A stretch of DNA of 64,000 nucleotides. Source: Winogradskyella wichelsiae. Its GTDB lineage: Bacteria; Bacteroidota; Bacteroidia; Flavobacteriales; Flavobacteriaceae. Each line of letters opens with the position of its first letter. Position 1 is the first letter of the stretch. Both the position numbers and the translations under genes were made by a program. Below, one piece after another: positions 18,192 to 27,953 of this stretch. The stretch covers positions 62,001 to 126,000 of the forward strand of contig NZ_JABFDJ010000003.1 in NCBI RefSeq assembly GCF_013403925.1, given 5' to 3'. Under the pieces are notes generated by a model. That model ran no database searches. It worked only from the letters and a program-made list of their open reading frames with translations, and was not told the origin of the DNA.

Positions 18192-20744
18192 TTAATTTGT
18201 AATATTTCTGTTTACCAACTGCTTTTGTGGTTGAGAATGATTAAAATAAGTATCTGAAATAGACATGGATGTCGTGTGCAGCAACTCGCTTAAATCTGAT
18301 AATAAATCATCAAGATTCTGGCGCATATTAGATTTTTGGTCTATTTCTAGCATATCTTCTAAATCTAAACTTTCCATTTTAGAAATAACAAGATTCATTT
18401 TTTCTTGACAAAGGGTGAGCTCAGCGTTTTTATTGGTAGCAGGTAATTTATCAATATCCTTTTTTAGTCGGTGTAATTGACAAGTTAAAGATCTTGAATA
18501 TTCTTTATCTAGGATGATTAAATTTATGACGTTCTCTATACTTAAGTAAGAGTTGTAACTGTATCTATATATATTTAAACTTTCGTGACTGTTTAATAAC
18601 GATTCTAAAATTTCATATTCTAACTCTTCATCATAATTTACGATAAGTAAGGCTCTAAATTTTTCGATATTCATAGCACTTGTTTCTATCTGTAATCCAA
18701 TAAAATAGAGTAGAAGTCCTTGTCTAACTAAAATACTTTGCTCTGTAAGTGCCATAAAAGCAATGAGTCTGGTAATAATTTTATCGAAAAAACTAGTCAG
18801 TTTATAAACGGTATAATTTTCTTCTTTTTTTAAGTTTTTAATATGTTTTTCAATGCCGTCAAAAACACGCCACATATCTCTAGACCATAAATTACGAAGT
18901 GCATAATAAGAGAAATGGAAACTTTGCATGGATTGTGCAAAACTGCCTATTTTATTTTCGTCAATTATAATGTCTTTAATTTCATTTAATGGGTTTTTTA
19001 AAACGTCTTCATCTTCCGTCATAAACCCAGGAAAGGTAGAGGTGATTTTAGTAATAGATTGAAATAATATTTTTAAACTTTCAGATTCTGGTTTTCGGTC
19101 GTTGTATTGTGCGTGTGTCATTTGGCTCAATACCATTCTTAAATAGCGTGCCGTGATTAAAGCTCTTCCTATATATCTCCCGGACCAAAATAAATTTTCA
19201 GCAGTGCTGCTTGGTACATCGTTGATGTCTATTGATGGGCTAGAATTTGTTTTACTCCAAGAATAATTTTGAAGATTAGGCTGTGGTTTATCGTTAATAA
19301 CCCAAAAATCTTTACTTGTGCCTCCGCGTTGGTTAGATACAAATAACTCTTCACGTTCTGGCGCTACTCTAACCAATCCACCAGGCATAACACTATAACC
19401 ATCATCTTTTGCTATAGCAAATGTTCTGCATGAAATCTTACGTGGTTCTAGCAGGTTTTTAATATAATTAGGTGCTGTAGAGAAGGATATTTTTTCTTGC
19501 GCTACAAATTTGTAAGGATATTGTAAGATTTCTTTTTTAAGATTTTTAAGTGCTTTTTTATCTAAAAATTCACAGAAATAAATATGTTCTCTATGGGATT
19601 TGTCTATTCGTTTTACCACAAATGATGGTAAGTCTGCTAAAACATGTTTTCTTTCTTTTTCTTGTCCACACCACCAAGAGGCGATTTGAGGTAAGATTAA
19701 TTCTTCGTCTAAAAAATATTTGCAAATATTTTCCATAAAAGGAATTAAAGCAGGGTTTTCTAAAATACCACTACCAATAGGGTTTATAATAGTTACATTT
19801 TGTAAACGAACAGCTTCGAGCAATCCTGCAACTCCTAAATAAGAATCTTCTCGTAACTCTAAGGGATCCATAAAGGTATCATCAATTCGTCTTAAAATAA
19901 CATCAATTTGTTTTAGACCTTTTAGTGATTTTAACCAAACTTTTCCGTGTCTAACCACTAAATCATTCCCTTTAACTAATGGGTAGCCTAAGAAAGATGA
20001 TAAATAAGAATGCTCAAAATAAGTTTCATTATGCGGTCCGGGGGTTAAAATCACAACCATTGGACTTTCAACATTTGTACATGCTGAATTTTGCAACAAT
20101 GTATTAAAGTCGTTAAAAAAGTTAGAGGGTTGTGCTACGTTGATATCTGTATATAATTCTGGTATAATTTTGCTTGTAGAAAACCGATTCTCTAAAGCAT
20201 ATCCCATACCAGAAGGTGCTTGTGTTCTATCATTTACAACCCACAATCTTCCGTCAGGACCACGAGCTAAATCTGCCGCATAGATTGAAAGTTGTTTAGC
20301 GCTTTTATATTGTATCTGGTCGCAAGCACGTAAAAAACCACTATGTGCATAGATGGCTTCTGGTGGAATTATTCCATTTTTAAGTAACGCTCTGTTACCG
20401 TATAAATCTTTTAAAACAAGATTTAGAATTTCTGCTCTTTGCTGAATTCCTTTTTCTACTTGGTTCCATTCGTTTTGATGAATGATGTAAGGAACAATAT
20501 TTAAATCCCAAGGACGGTTTAATCCATTTGGATCGTTATAAACATTATAAGTAACACCATTTTCTGCTAAAAGCCAATTGATTTCTGTTTGCTTTATCGC
20601 TAAGTTTTCAGGACCAATATTCAATATGTTTTTAGACAATGTTTTCCAATTGTCTTTAATACTCATTTTAGAAGTGAGTAGCTCATCATAACTTTTTGAT
20701 GCTGAAAAATAATTTTCAAATAATGTCTTTGTTTTGGTCTTCAT
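18192..20744 (-). CDS. Circularly permuted ATP-grasp / alpha-E fusion protein
   Basis: I set the start at ATG 20744 (850 residues); a TTG at 20759 would add five residues. Residues 1 to about 485 are a circularly permuted type 2 ATP-grasp domain (WLLAENGVTYNVYNDPNG, VVILTPGPHNETYFEHSYLS, PGGLVRVAPEREELFVSNQ, GGTSKDFWVIND). From about 510 an alpha-E domain follows, opening with AENLFWSGRYIGRALITARY. It therefore joins in one chain the two activities encoded separately at 13718-16120. The ATP-grasp half is the more divergent of the two copies. The gene lies 19 bp downstream of the DUF2126 gene and 1 bp upstream of the short transglutaminase gene. Confidence 0.87.
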   Translation of the reverse strand: MKTKTKTLFENYFSASKSYDELLTSKMSIKDNWKTLSKNILNIGPENLAIKQTEINWLLAENGVTYNVYNDPNGLNRPWDLNIVPYIIHQNEWNQVEKGIQQRAEILNLVLKDLYGNRALLKNGIIPPEAIYAHSGFLRACDQIQYKSAKQLSIYAADLARGPDGRLWVVNDRTQAPSGMGYALENRFSTSKIIPELYTDINVAQPSNFFNDFNTLLQNSACTNVESPMVVILTPGPHNETYFEHSYLSSFLGYPLVKGNDLVVRHGKVWLKSLKGLKQIDVILRRIDDTFMDPLELREDSYLGVAGLLEAVRLQNVTIINPIGSGILENPALIPFMENICKYFLDEELILPQIASWWCGQEKERKHVLADLPSFVVKRIDKSHREHIYFCEFLDKKALKNLKKEILQYPYKFVAQEKISFSTAPNYIKNLLEPRKISCRTFAIAKDDGYSVMPGGLVRVAPEREELFVSNQRGGTSKDFWVINDKPQPNLQNYSWSKTNSSPSIDINDVPSSTAENLFWSGRYIGRALITARYLRMVLSQMTHAQYNDRKPESESLKILFQSITKITSTFPGFMTEDEDVLKNPLNEIKDIIIDENKIGSFAQSMQSFHFSYYALRNLWSRDMWRVFDGIEKHIKNLKKEENYTVYKLTSFFDKIITRLIAFMALTEQSILVRQGLLLYFIGLQIETSAMNIEKFRALLIVNYDEELEYEILESLLNSHESLNIYRYSYNSYLSIENVINLIILDKEYSRSLTCQLHRLKKDIDKLPATNKNAELTLCQEKMNLVISKMESLDLEDMLEIDQKSNMRQNLDDLLSDLSELLHTTSMSISDTYFNHSQPQKQLVNRNITN

Positions 20745-20763
20745 AGGATGAATATCCAATCTT

Positions 20764-23700
20764 TTATTTTTTACGTAAATCTAACGTATATGGGAATTCA
20801 AAATTAATAGGTAATTCTTTGTAAGTAAAACTTTTTGAACTATTATTTTTCTCAACCGATCTATTTGGACTTTCCGTTTCTTGATTAATGTTTTCTACCG
20901 GATTAATTTCACCTTGTGTATGACCAAATTCCCAAAAACGATTGATTCTTCTAGACTCAGCTTCAAAACTATTTATAGGATAAGCATCGTAAGATCTTCC
21001 GCCAGGATGTGCTACAAAATACGTACAACCACCAATAGATCGCTTATTCCAGGTATCTACAACATCAAAAACTAGAGGGGTATCTTCTGAAATGGTTGGG
21101 TGTAAAGCCGAATATGGATTCCATGCTTTATAACGAATACCTGCAACATATTCGCCGCGAACTCCTGTGTTTTTCAATTGTATTTTAACACCGTTACAAG
21201 TCAATACAAAGCGTTCATCTATAAAATTAGAAACTTTTACCTGTAATCTTTCAAGAGAAGAATCTACATATCTTGCCGTTCCGCCGCCAGTCATTTCTTC
21301 ACCTAGAACATTCCAAGGTTCAATTCCTGCTCTTAATTCTAAATGAATATTGTTAATTTCAACCATACCATGCAGCGGAAATCTAAATTCGAAAAATGGA
21401 TTAAACCAATCTTCTTCAAATTGATAACCTGCTTTATTTAATTGAGAAACAATGTCTTTAATATCTTCTCTTACATAATGTTCTATTAAGAATTTATCAT
21501 GTAATTCGGTTCCCCAACGTACTAAATTATGTTCGTATGGTTTTTTCCAAAACCAAGACACTAAGGTTCTAACGAGCAACATTTGTACGAGACTCATTTT
21601 AGGGTGTGGTGGCATATCAAAACCACGTAATTCTAAAATCCCTAAACGTCCTGTTGAAGAATCTGGTGAGTATAATTTATCGATACAGAATTCTGCTCTA
21701 TGCGTATTTCCTGTTAAATCGGTCAAAAGGTGCCTAAATAAACGGTCGGTTAACCAAAATGGAACTTCGCCATCTTTTGGGATTTGGCTAAAGGCAATTT
21801 CTAGTTCGTATAAACTATCTGTTCTAGCTTCATCTATTCTTGGTGCCTGACTTGTTGGCCCCACAAATGATCCTGAAAATAAATAACTTAAACCAGGATG
21901 GTGCTGCCAAAAGGTTAATAAACTTCTTAGTAAACTCGGTTGACGAAGTAGTGGACTATCAGCTGGACTTGTACCTCCTAAAGTAACGTGATTTCCACCT
22001 CCAGTTCCGGTATGTTTACCATCGAGCATAAATTTCTCAGTTCCTAAACGCGATAATTTGGCCTGCTCATAAAAAGTAAATGTATTATGACATAAATCTT
22101 TCCAATTGGTTACCGGATGCACATTAACTTCAATTACACCTGGATCTGGTGTGATTTTAAGTGACTCTAGTCTGTTATCTTTTGGCGGGTCGTAACCTTC
22201 CATAATAACAGGAACATCTAATTCTTTGGCTGTAAATTCAATCGCTGTAATTAAATCTAAGAAACTTTCTGCCGAATCTAAAGGCGGTAAGAATAAATAG
22301 AGTTTACCTTCTCTTACTTCTGCACAGATTGCTGTTCTTACAAAATAGTTAGGTTGGTTTGGGTCTAAACCGTTTTCAATATAATCTTGATGCCTTTTCT
22401 TTATGATATTTCTAAAACTTGGTAAACGTTTCTTTTTAGAAAATAGATCAGGTTCATAAGAAGGAAAAATTTCGTGCTCAGGTTTCTCTTGTAAAGAATT
22501 TAAAGGTAATCTTAATCCCATTGGCGAATTCCCGGGGGTTAGAAATAAATGTTGTCTTCTAAACGTCCATTCGCTTGTAAACCATTTTCCTTGTGTATTA
22601 TTTAAAGGTAATAAATGCCCCACAGGCTCGGATGTTCCTCCTTCTAATATTTCCTTTAATTTATTTTTTACAAGTGTATTATCTCTGTCCTTGGTAGGGT
22701 CGATGTCTATAGGTAGGTTTCCGTGTTCCCATAAAAAGTAGAACGCATCTTCGAAACCAGGTAGAATATGCTGCGTAGAAACACCTAAATATTTGGTTAA
22801 GGTTTCTAAAAATAACTTATCTGTATGTTTAGGAATAACAATAGCATCTGCAAAAGTTTCTAAATATTTTTTATCAAACCAAATAGGTCTTCCATCTTTA
22901 CGCCAACAAATTTCTATTTGCCATCTTGGTAAAGGTTCTCCAGGATACCATTTTCCTTGTGCATGATGAAAAACACCACGATGACCAAACTCTTCATATA
23001 ACCGTTTAGATAAGTCTTTAGCTAGTTTTCTTTTGTATGGACCATCTGCAGCTGTGTTCCATTCAGGGGATTCTAAATCATCAATTGAAATAAACGTAGG
23101 TTCGCCTCCCATAGTTAAGCGAACATCGTTTTTTTGAAGTTGTTTTTCTACTTTATTCCCAAGCTTATCTATGGCTTTCCATTGTTCTTCTGTATAAGGT
23201 TTTGTAACCCTTGGTGATTCTAAAATTCGTTTTACAGAATTTTCAAAGAAAAATTCTGTTTCACAAACATCTGTCATACCTGAAACTGGAGCTGCACTTT
23301 CAAAAGAAGGCGTACAAGCCAATGGTATATGGCCTTCACCTGCTAATAACCCCGAAGTGGCATCAAAACCAATCCAACCAGCACCAGGCAGGTAAACTTC
23401 TGCCCAAGCGTGTAAATCTGTAAAATCTTCCTCAGGTCCTGAAGGTCCGTCTAAAGACTTTTCATCAGATTTTAATTGTACTAAATAACCAGAAACAAAA
23501 CGCGCCCCAAAACCTAAATGACGTAAGGTTTGTACAAATAACCAAGCATAATCTCTACAAGATCCTTTTTGGGTATCAAGCGTTTCTTCACAGGTTTGAA
23601 CACCAGGATCCATTCGGATATTATAATTTAGATATTCATAAATTTTCTGATTGATATCTATTAGAAAATAGATCGTTTTCCTCGGTGTATAATCTAAGGT

Positions 23701-24096
23701 TTTTAAAAAGCCTTCTAATAATTTGCCTTTATCTGTGATTTCTAAATACGGTTGTAATTCTTTCTTAACAGTATCGGTATATACAAAAGGATATTCTTCT
23801 GCATACTCTTCAATAAAAAAATCAAAAGGGTTTATGGTTTTTAAATCTGCAATAATTTCTACGTCTACAGACAATTCATCTGTTTTCTCAGGAAATACCA
23901 AACGTGCCACGTAATTACCAAATGGATCTTGTTGCCAGTTAAAAAACTGATCTTCTGGTGTTATTTTAATCGAATAAGATTCTATTGGTGTTCTAGAGTG
24001 AGGTGCTGGTCTTAATCTAAAAACATGTGGTGACAATGAAACTTTACGATCGTATTTGTAGGTCGTTTTGTGAGATATTACAATTTTTAATGCCAT
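20764..24096 (-). CDS. Transglutaminase-like / DUF2126 protein
   Basis: An 1110-residue two-domain protein. Residues 1-300 form a transglutaminase-like module with the triad in QKGSCRDYAWLFVQTLRH (Cys), DLHAWAEVYLPGAGW (His) and IGFDATSG (Asp). From about 310 to 1060 runs DUF2126, with LTMGGEPTFISIDD, HTGTGGGNHVTLGG, RTDSLYELEIAF and LRGFDMPPHPKMSLVQML. DUF2126 shows glutamine-synthetase-like ligase features in published comparative analyses of amidoligases (established proposal, not tested here). It is the first gene of the three-gene minus-strand operon and about the usual length for the family. Product and substrate are unknown. Confidence 0.87.
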   Translation of the reverse strand: MALKIVISHKTTYKYDRKVSLSPHVFRLRPAPHSRTPIESYSIKITPEDQFFNWQQDPFGNYVARLVFPEKTDELSVDVEIIADLKTINPFDFFIEEYAEEYPFVYTDTVKKELQPYLEITDKGKLLEGFLKTLDYTPRKTIYFLIDINQKIYEYLNYNIRMDPGVQTCEETLDTQKGSCRDYAWLFVQTLRHLGFGARFVSGYLVQLKSDEKSLDGPSGPEEDFTDLHAWAEVYLPGAGWIGFDATSGLLAGEGHIPLACTPSFESAAPVSGMTDVCETEFFFENSVKRILESPRVTKPYTEEQWKAIDKLGNKVEKQLQKNDVRLTMGGEPTFISIDDLESPEWNTAADGPYKRKLAKDLSKRLYEEFGHRGVFHHAQGKWYPGEPLPRWQIEICWRKDGRPIWFDKKYLETFADAIVIPKHTDKLFLETLTKYLGVSTQHILPGFEDAFYFLWEHGNLPIDIDPTKDRDNTLVKNKLKEILEGGTSEPVGHLLPLNNTQGKWFTSEWTFRRQHLFLTPGNSPMGLRLPLNSLQEKPEHEIFPSYEPDLFSKKKRLPSFRNIIKKRHQDYIENGLDPNQPNYFVRTAICAEVREGKLYLFLPPLDSAESFLDLITAIEFTAKELDVPVIMEGYDPPKDNRLESLKITPDPGVIEVNVHPVTNWKDLCHNTFTFYEQAKLSRLGTEKFMLDGKHTGTGGGNHVTLGGTSPADSPLLRQPSLLRSLLTFWQHHPGLSYLFSGSFVGPTSQAPRIDEARTDSLYELEIAFSQIPKDGEVPFWLTDRLFRHLLTDLTGNTHRAEFCIDKLYSPDSSTGRLGILELRGFDMPPHPKMSLVQMLLVRTLVSWFWKKPYEHNLVRWGTELHDKFLIEHYVREDIKDIVSQLNKAGYQFEEDWFNPFFEFRFPLHGMVEINNIHLELRAGIEPWNVLGEEMTGGGTARYVDSSLERLQVKVSNFIDERFVLTCNGVKIQLKNTGVRGEYVAGIRYKAWNPYSALHPTISEDTPLVFDVVDTWNKRSIGGCTYFVAHPGGRSYDAYPINSFEAESRRINRFWEFGHTQGEINPVENINQETESPNRSVEKNNSSKSFTYKELPINFEFPYTLDLRKK

Positions 24097-24259
24097 ATAA
24101 GAAGTATAAGGTTTTAGTAACGAAAGGTTGAAAGTGACCTATCTCTTTGCAAAATAAGATATTTTACCTGAAAATGATATTGTAGTAAAGTGTTTGTTAA
24201 ATTTTTATGAATTAATATAAAGAAAAGCAAAAATGATTTTAAAACCATAATTTAAAGGA

Positions 24260-25180
24260 TTAAAAAATACTCAATTCAGAATATGTTGTGACATCTTCAA
24301 GCAGTTCCATACCTTTAAAAGAATTGCCGTGTTTGTTTAGTTTAGGGCTCCACACAGCTATTGTGTAATTATTAGGATATAACGCTACAATACCACCACC
24401 AACACCACTTTTTCCAGGTAAACCAACTCTAAAAGCAAATTCACCCGACTCGTCATAAAAACCACAAGTTAACATTAAAGCATTAATACGTTTTGATTTC
24501 GTTTTAGATATTATTTTTTTATCATCACTAATTTTACGACCATTATTTGCTAAAAAAGTAAAAGTCTGCGAAAGCTGCTGACAAGTCATTTCTAAAGAAC
24601 AGATATCAAAATAAAAATCTAAGACTTCAGCAGGGTCATTTTCAATATTACCTAAGGCTTTAATAAAATTACAAAGCGCTACATTTCTAAAGCCTGTTCT
24701 TTTTTCTGAATCGGCAATCTTATCAGAGTAGGTGAGTGTTGGAATATCACTTAAATCTCTTACAAAATCTAAAAATTCTTCTTTTGCATTTTTTAAATGT
24801 GAAATTAAAACATCGCAAATGACTATAGCACCAGAATTTACAAACGGATTACGAGGAATCCCCCCATAGGTTTCAAGCAATAAAAGGGAATCGAATTTAG
24901 TTCCTGAAGGTTCTACATCAATACGTTTCCATAAATCTTCACCTACAATTTTATACGCTAACGTTAAGGATAATACTTTAACGATACTCTGTATTGAAAA
25001 TTTTTCGAGATGATTACCAATTCCAAAATTAGTCCCGTCAATTTTAGTAACATGCACACCAAACATATCAGGATCTACATTAGCTAATTCAGGGATGTAA
25101 GTTGCTACTTTTCCTTCATCTTTAATCAGACTTATTTTCTTATATGCTTTCTCAATGATGATTGTAAAATCTGATCCCAT
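24260..25180 (-). CDS. glsA: Glutaminase A
   Basis: A 306-residue serine-dependent beta-lactamase-like glutaminase. It shows VATYIPELANVDPDMFG near the N-terminus, the SxxK-type nucleophile region FSIQSIVKVLSLTLA, EPSGTKFDSLLLLE, NPFVNSGAIV and GLPGKSGVGGGIVALYP near the C-terminus. It converts glutamine to glutamate and ammonia in the cytosol. Length is typical of GlsA. The gene is monocistronic between the DUF2126 operon and an EamA transporter on the same strand. Confidence 0.93.
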   Translation of the reverse strand: MGSDFTIIIEKAYKKISLIKDEGKVATYIPELANVDPDMFGVHVTKIDGTNFGIGNHLEKFSIQSIVKVLSLTLAYKIVGEDLWKRIDVEPSGTKFDSLLLLETYGGIPRNPFVNSGAIVICDVLISHLKNAKEEFLDFVRDLSDIPTLTYSDKIADSEKRTGFRNVALCNFIKALGNIENDPAEVLDFYFDICSLEMTCQQLSQTFTFLANNGRKISDDKKIISKTKSKRINALMLTCGFYDESGEFAFRVGLPGKSGVGGGIVALYPNNYTIAVWSPKLNKHGNSFKGMELLEDVTTYSELSIF

Positions 25181-25214
25181 GTATAGTGCTTTGTTAAAAT
25201 TATTGATCTATTTT

Positions 25215-26114
25215 TTATGAATACAAAATTAAGCCTACACCGATCATAATACCTATTAGAGGCACTAATTTTTTTCGTTTGTTTTGTTCTTTAAAAACAA
25301 GACCTCCAACAACTACTGCTATTAGTATTTGGCTTCGTTTTATAGCAGACAACAACATAATTAATGCATCAGGATCCTGAAGTGCTTTAAAATAGAAGTA
25401 ATCGGCCGCTTGTAATAAAATACCAACGGCTATTATAGACCATCTAAATTTAAAAGCTTTACGTTTTTCGGCATGCGGAAACCAAGTTATGGTTAATATA
25501 ATTAATAGAATTAGAATGGTATATAAACAAAACCAAAACTGTAAGGTTTGCGGATTTAAGGTCAGATTCTGAATTAAAAATTTATCGTATAATCCACTAG
25601 AAGCCCCTAAAAAAGTCGCGCCAATAATAGCAAAGATCCATTTATTACGCTTAAAGTTAATCCCTTCTTTTTTCCCGATTTTAGAATAGAGAATAACCGA
25701 GAAGATAATGAGGAAAAAACCAATCCATTGTAAAAAATTAGGACGTTCTTGATAAATTAAAATGGCGCCAATAAAGGTAAAAAACGGACCTGCCGATCGT
25801 ATTGGGGTTACAATGGTAATCGGTAAATGCTTAAGCGCTTGGTAGGCAAGAATCCAAGAACTCGCCATGATTATTGATTTTATAAAAATATAACCATGCG
25901 TTTGCCAAGGGATTTTCTGAAAATTATAACCGTTTGATAAGGCATATTCTGGAAAATACAAAGACAATACATAGAAACTCGCTACAAATAGAAACCCACT
26001 AGAAACGGTACCTAAAAGTACAGGGAATACTTCATTTCCTTGTACAGCATGTTTTTTACATAAGTTATGTAGTCCTAGAAAAAGTGCGGCTAATAAGCCT
26101 AAATACATCCACAT
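25215..26114 (-). CDS. EamA/DMT-family transporter
   Basis: A 299-residue polytopic membrane protein with about ten TM segments in two EamA repeats. The first repeat includes PIRSAGPFFTFIGAILIYQERP; the second ends with AIKRSQILIAVVVGGLVFKEQN, the usual ERP/KEQ repeat ends. The substrate cannot be inferred. It lies 34 bp upstream of the glutaminase gene on the same strand, so co-transcription with glsA is possible. Confidence 0.85.
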   Translation of the reverse strand: MWMYLGLLAALFLGLHNLCKKHAVQGNEVFPVLLGTVSSGFLFVASFYVLSLYFPEYALSNGYNFQKIPWQTHGYIFIKSIIMASSWILAYQALKHLPITIVTPIRSAGPFFTFIGAILIYQERPNFLQWIGFFLIIFSVILYSKIGKKEGINFKRNKWIFAIIGATFLGASSGLYDKFLIQNLTLNPQTLQFWFCLYTILILLIILTITWFPHAEKRKAFKFRWSIIAVGILLQAADYFYFKALQDPDALIMLLSAIKRSQILIAVVVGGLVFKEQNKRKKLVPLIGIMIGVGLILYS

Positions 26115-26185
26115 ATTTATTGTGATTAGTGATTCGTTATTTGTGAATGGTGATTTGCTGGTTGTTTAGGTATTTGCTTAAGTAC

Positions 26186-26830
26186 TTATTCAAAAGTATG
26201 GCGTTGTTCTGCTGTAACAGATGCTTTTAGTAAATGATTAAAGACTTTAATACTATCAAAATTTTGCGTGATGGCTTGGTCTACAGCAATTCCTGAAAGG
26301 CCAGATTCTAAGAGGTCAGTCACATCATCTGTGGTAATATTTCCAAAACCAAGTATTGGGATTTCTGTATTTAAAATAGCTGTGATGGCTTCGTAATCTT
26401 TTAGTCCTAGCTCAGGAATATCAGTTTTGCTAGTTGTTGAAGATTTAAAAGGCCCTAAACAGATATAATCTACTTTTTTAGTGATTAAGGTTTCACAATC
26501 TTGAAGATTATGCGCTGCACTTCCTATAATTTGCCAAGTGTGTAAATGTTTTCTAACTTCAGTAGGGCAGACGTCAGTTGTTTCCAAATAAACACCTTCC
26601 GCTTTAACTTCTTTTGCTATTTTGTAATTTTTACTGATAACCAATCGGGTTTGAAAATGGAATGTAATTTCTCTAGCAGATTTAGCGACTTCCAATAGTT
26701 GGTCTTCAGATAGATTTTGTAAATTTAGTTGCACTAATTCTACGCCAGAGGTACAAGCACTTTGTATGTTTTGTAAATGTTCTTCAGGTGTATTTCCTTC
26801 AGATATATAATGTAGTTTAGATACGATCAT
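26186..26830 (-). CDS. Thiamine-phosphate synthase-like (ThiE/TenI fold) protein
   Basis: Start placed at ATG 26830 (214 residues, MIVSKLHYISEG), because the ATG at 26869 adds a non-family Cys-rich extension. TIM-barrel elements of ThiE/TenI proteins are visible: VQLNLQN, VISKNYKIAKEVKAEGVYLE, IIGSAAHN, YICLGPFKSSTT and ILGFGNITTDDV. No other thi gene is in the window. Orphan flavobacterial copies like this may be TenI-like or may supply thiamine phosphate synthase; the phosphate-binding region looks reasonable but the pyrophosphate-loop residues are not certain. Confidence 0.75.
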   Translation of the reverse strand: MIVSKLHYISEGNTPEEHLQNIQSACTSGVELVQLNLQNLSEDQLLEVAKSAREITFHFQTRLVISKNYKIAKEVKAEGVYLETTDVCPTEVRKHLHTWQIIGSAAHNLQDCETLITKKVDYICLGPFKSSTTSKTDIPELGLKDYEAITAILNTEIPILGFGNITTDDVTDLLESGLSGIAVDQAITQNFDSIKVFNHLLKASVTAEQRHTFE

Positions 26831-26993
26831 GTTTTTAATTAAGGTTATGATGTTGCAACAAGCATGCAAAAATACAAATGTTTAGTGGAGTGTATGCTAA
26901 TCATAGGAATGTTACATAAGTTTTATTTAAATATATTTTAATAATTCCTATGTATTAAAAATTCAACATATCTTTAATTTTATAAATTACGAT

Positions 26994-27854
26994 ATGATGA
27001 AAGCCTTATTTATAATTATGACACTTATTTCTTCAAACCTATATGCACAGAATGATCAAATTTCGGGATCCTATGCTCAAAGCAGCGGTAACCCCGAAGG
27101 CGGTAGCACCTTTATTGTTCTACCCAACCAAACTTTTATAGTGGCTTATTTTGGTGGAGCAAGAAAAGGAACTTGGAAACTGAAAGCAGATGGTATTTAT
27201 GAATTTACGTATCATGCCGAAGCGAAGTTTGTGCTATATGGACGTTTTAATTCAGAGCTTAAAGATTCTGTAAATGTTAGTATAGGTGTAGATTCACGAG
27301 AAGATTTAGCCGTTCGTTTTAATAAAATAAGTGAAGAATCTTTTACACCAATATTTAATAAAAATGCAAATTGTTTCAGCTATCCTTACTATTATAAGCA
27401 AAAGGGAAAATTGAATACTTTAGAAGTAAGTGTACCAAAAGAAGACCATTATTATGACGATGAGCCAACGGATAGTGTAAGTGTATACAGTTTTAAGATC
27501 GAAGAAAATTACAATGATTTTATTTTGGCTGGTTTATCAGAAAACTATTCTCAAGCCGGTTCATTTATTGCGAAATACCATGACGGTGTTTTGTTGTTAG
27601 ATGAATATACAAAGCTTAGAAAAGGTAAAAATTATGAAGATTTAAGTGAAGAAACTTTAAATTTTGCCAAAACGTATACCGAAACAGAAATCTTACCTCA
27701 AAAATTAGAATATGGTAATGAGTTTTTTCCATATTATGAATATCCTAATGAAAATGAGTTAAAACCATTTTATAAAATTGCTTCAGAAGTAAAAGATTTA
27801 AAAGGCATTACATTCACTGAAAACAGTTTATTTATTGCTACATGTGATGATTAA
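26994..27854 (+). CDS. Secreted hypothetical protein
   Basis: A 286-residue protein with a Sec signal peptide (ALFIIMTLISSNLYA, cleavage predicted before QNDQ). The mature part is rich in aromatic residues and beta-strand-like segments (STFIVLPNQTFIVAYFGG, GTWKLKADGIYEFTYHAE), with an early part resembling a small lipocalin-like or copper-resistance-like beta domain. I do not recognise a family. No partner genes; a clear terminator follows. The start could be ATG 26994 or 26997. Confidence 0.7.
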   Translation: MMKALFIIMTLISSNLYAQNDQISGSYAQSSGNPEGGSTFIVLPNQTFIVAYFGGARKGTWKLKADGIYEFTYHAEAKFVLYGRFNSELKDSVNVSIGVDSREDLAVRFNKISEESFTPIFNKNANCFSYPYYYKQKGKLNTLEVSVPKEDHYYDDEPTDSVSVYSFKIEENYNDFILAGLSENYSQAGSFIAKYHDGVLLLDEYTKLRKGKNYEDLSEETLNFAKTYTETEILPQKLEYGNEFFPYYEYPNENELKPFYKIASEVKDLKGITFTENSLFIATCDD

Positions 27855-27890
27855 ACACAACTGATTTTAATTACTAACTAAACAAATAAA

Positions 27891-27925
27891 AGCCTGTAAA
27901 CATAATGTTATACAGGCTTTTTGTT
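27891..27925. terminator. Bidirectional terminator
   Basis: AGCCTGTA (27891-27898) pairs with TACAGGCT (27911-27918), flanked by A's on the left and T's on the right. It separates two convergent genes. Confidence 0.8.
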
Positions 27926-27953
27926 ATTAATTAGGGTAATTAATCTTGAGAGA

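Noticed and set aside
26115..26185. GTGATT/GTGAAT-rich stretch between EamA and ThiE-like genes
   Set aside because: Short degenerate AT-rich repeats common in such genomes, with no clear structure.
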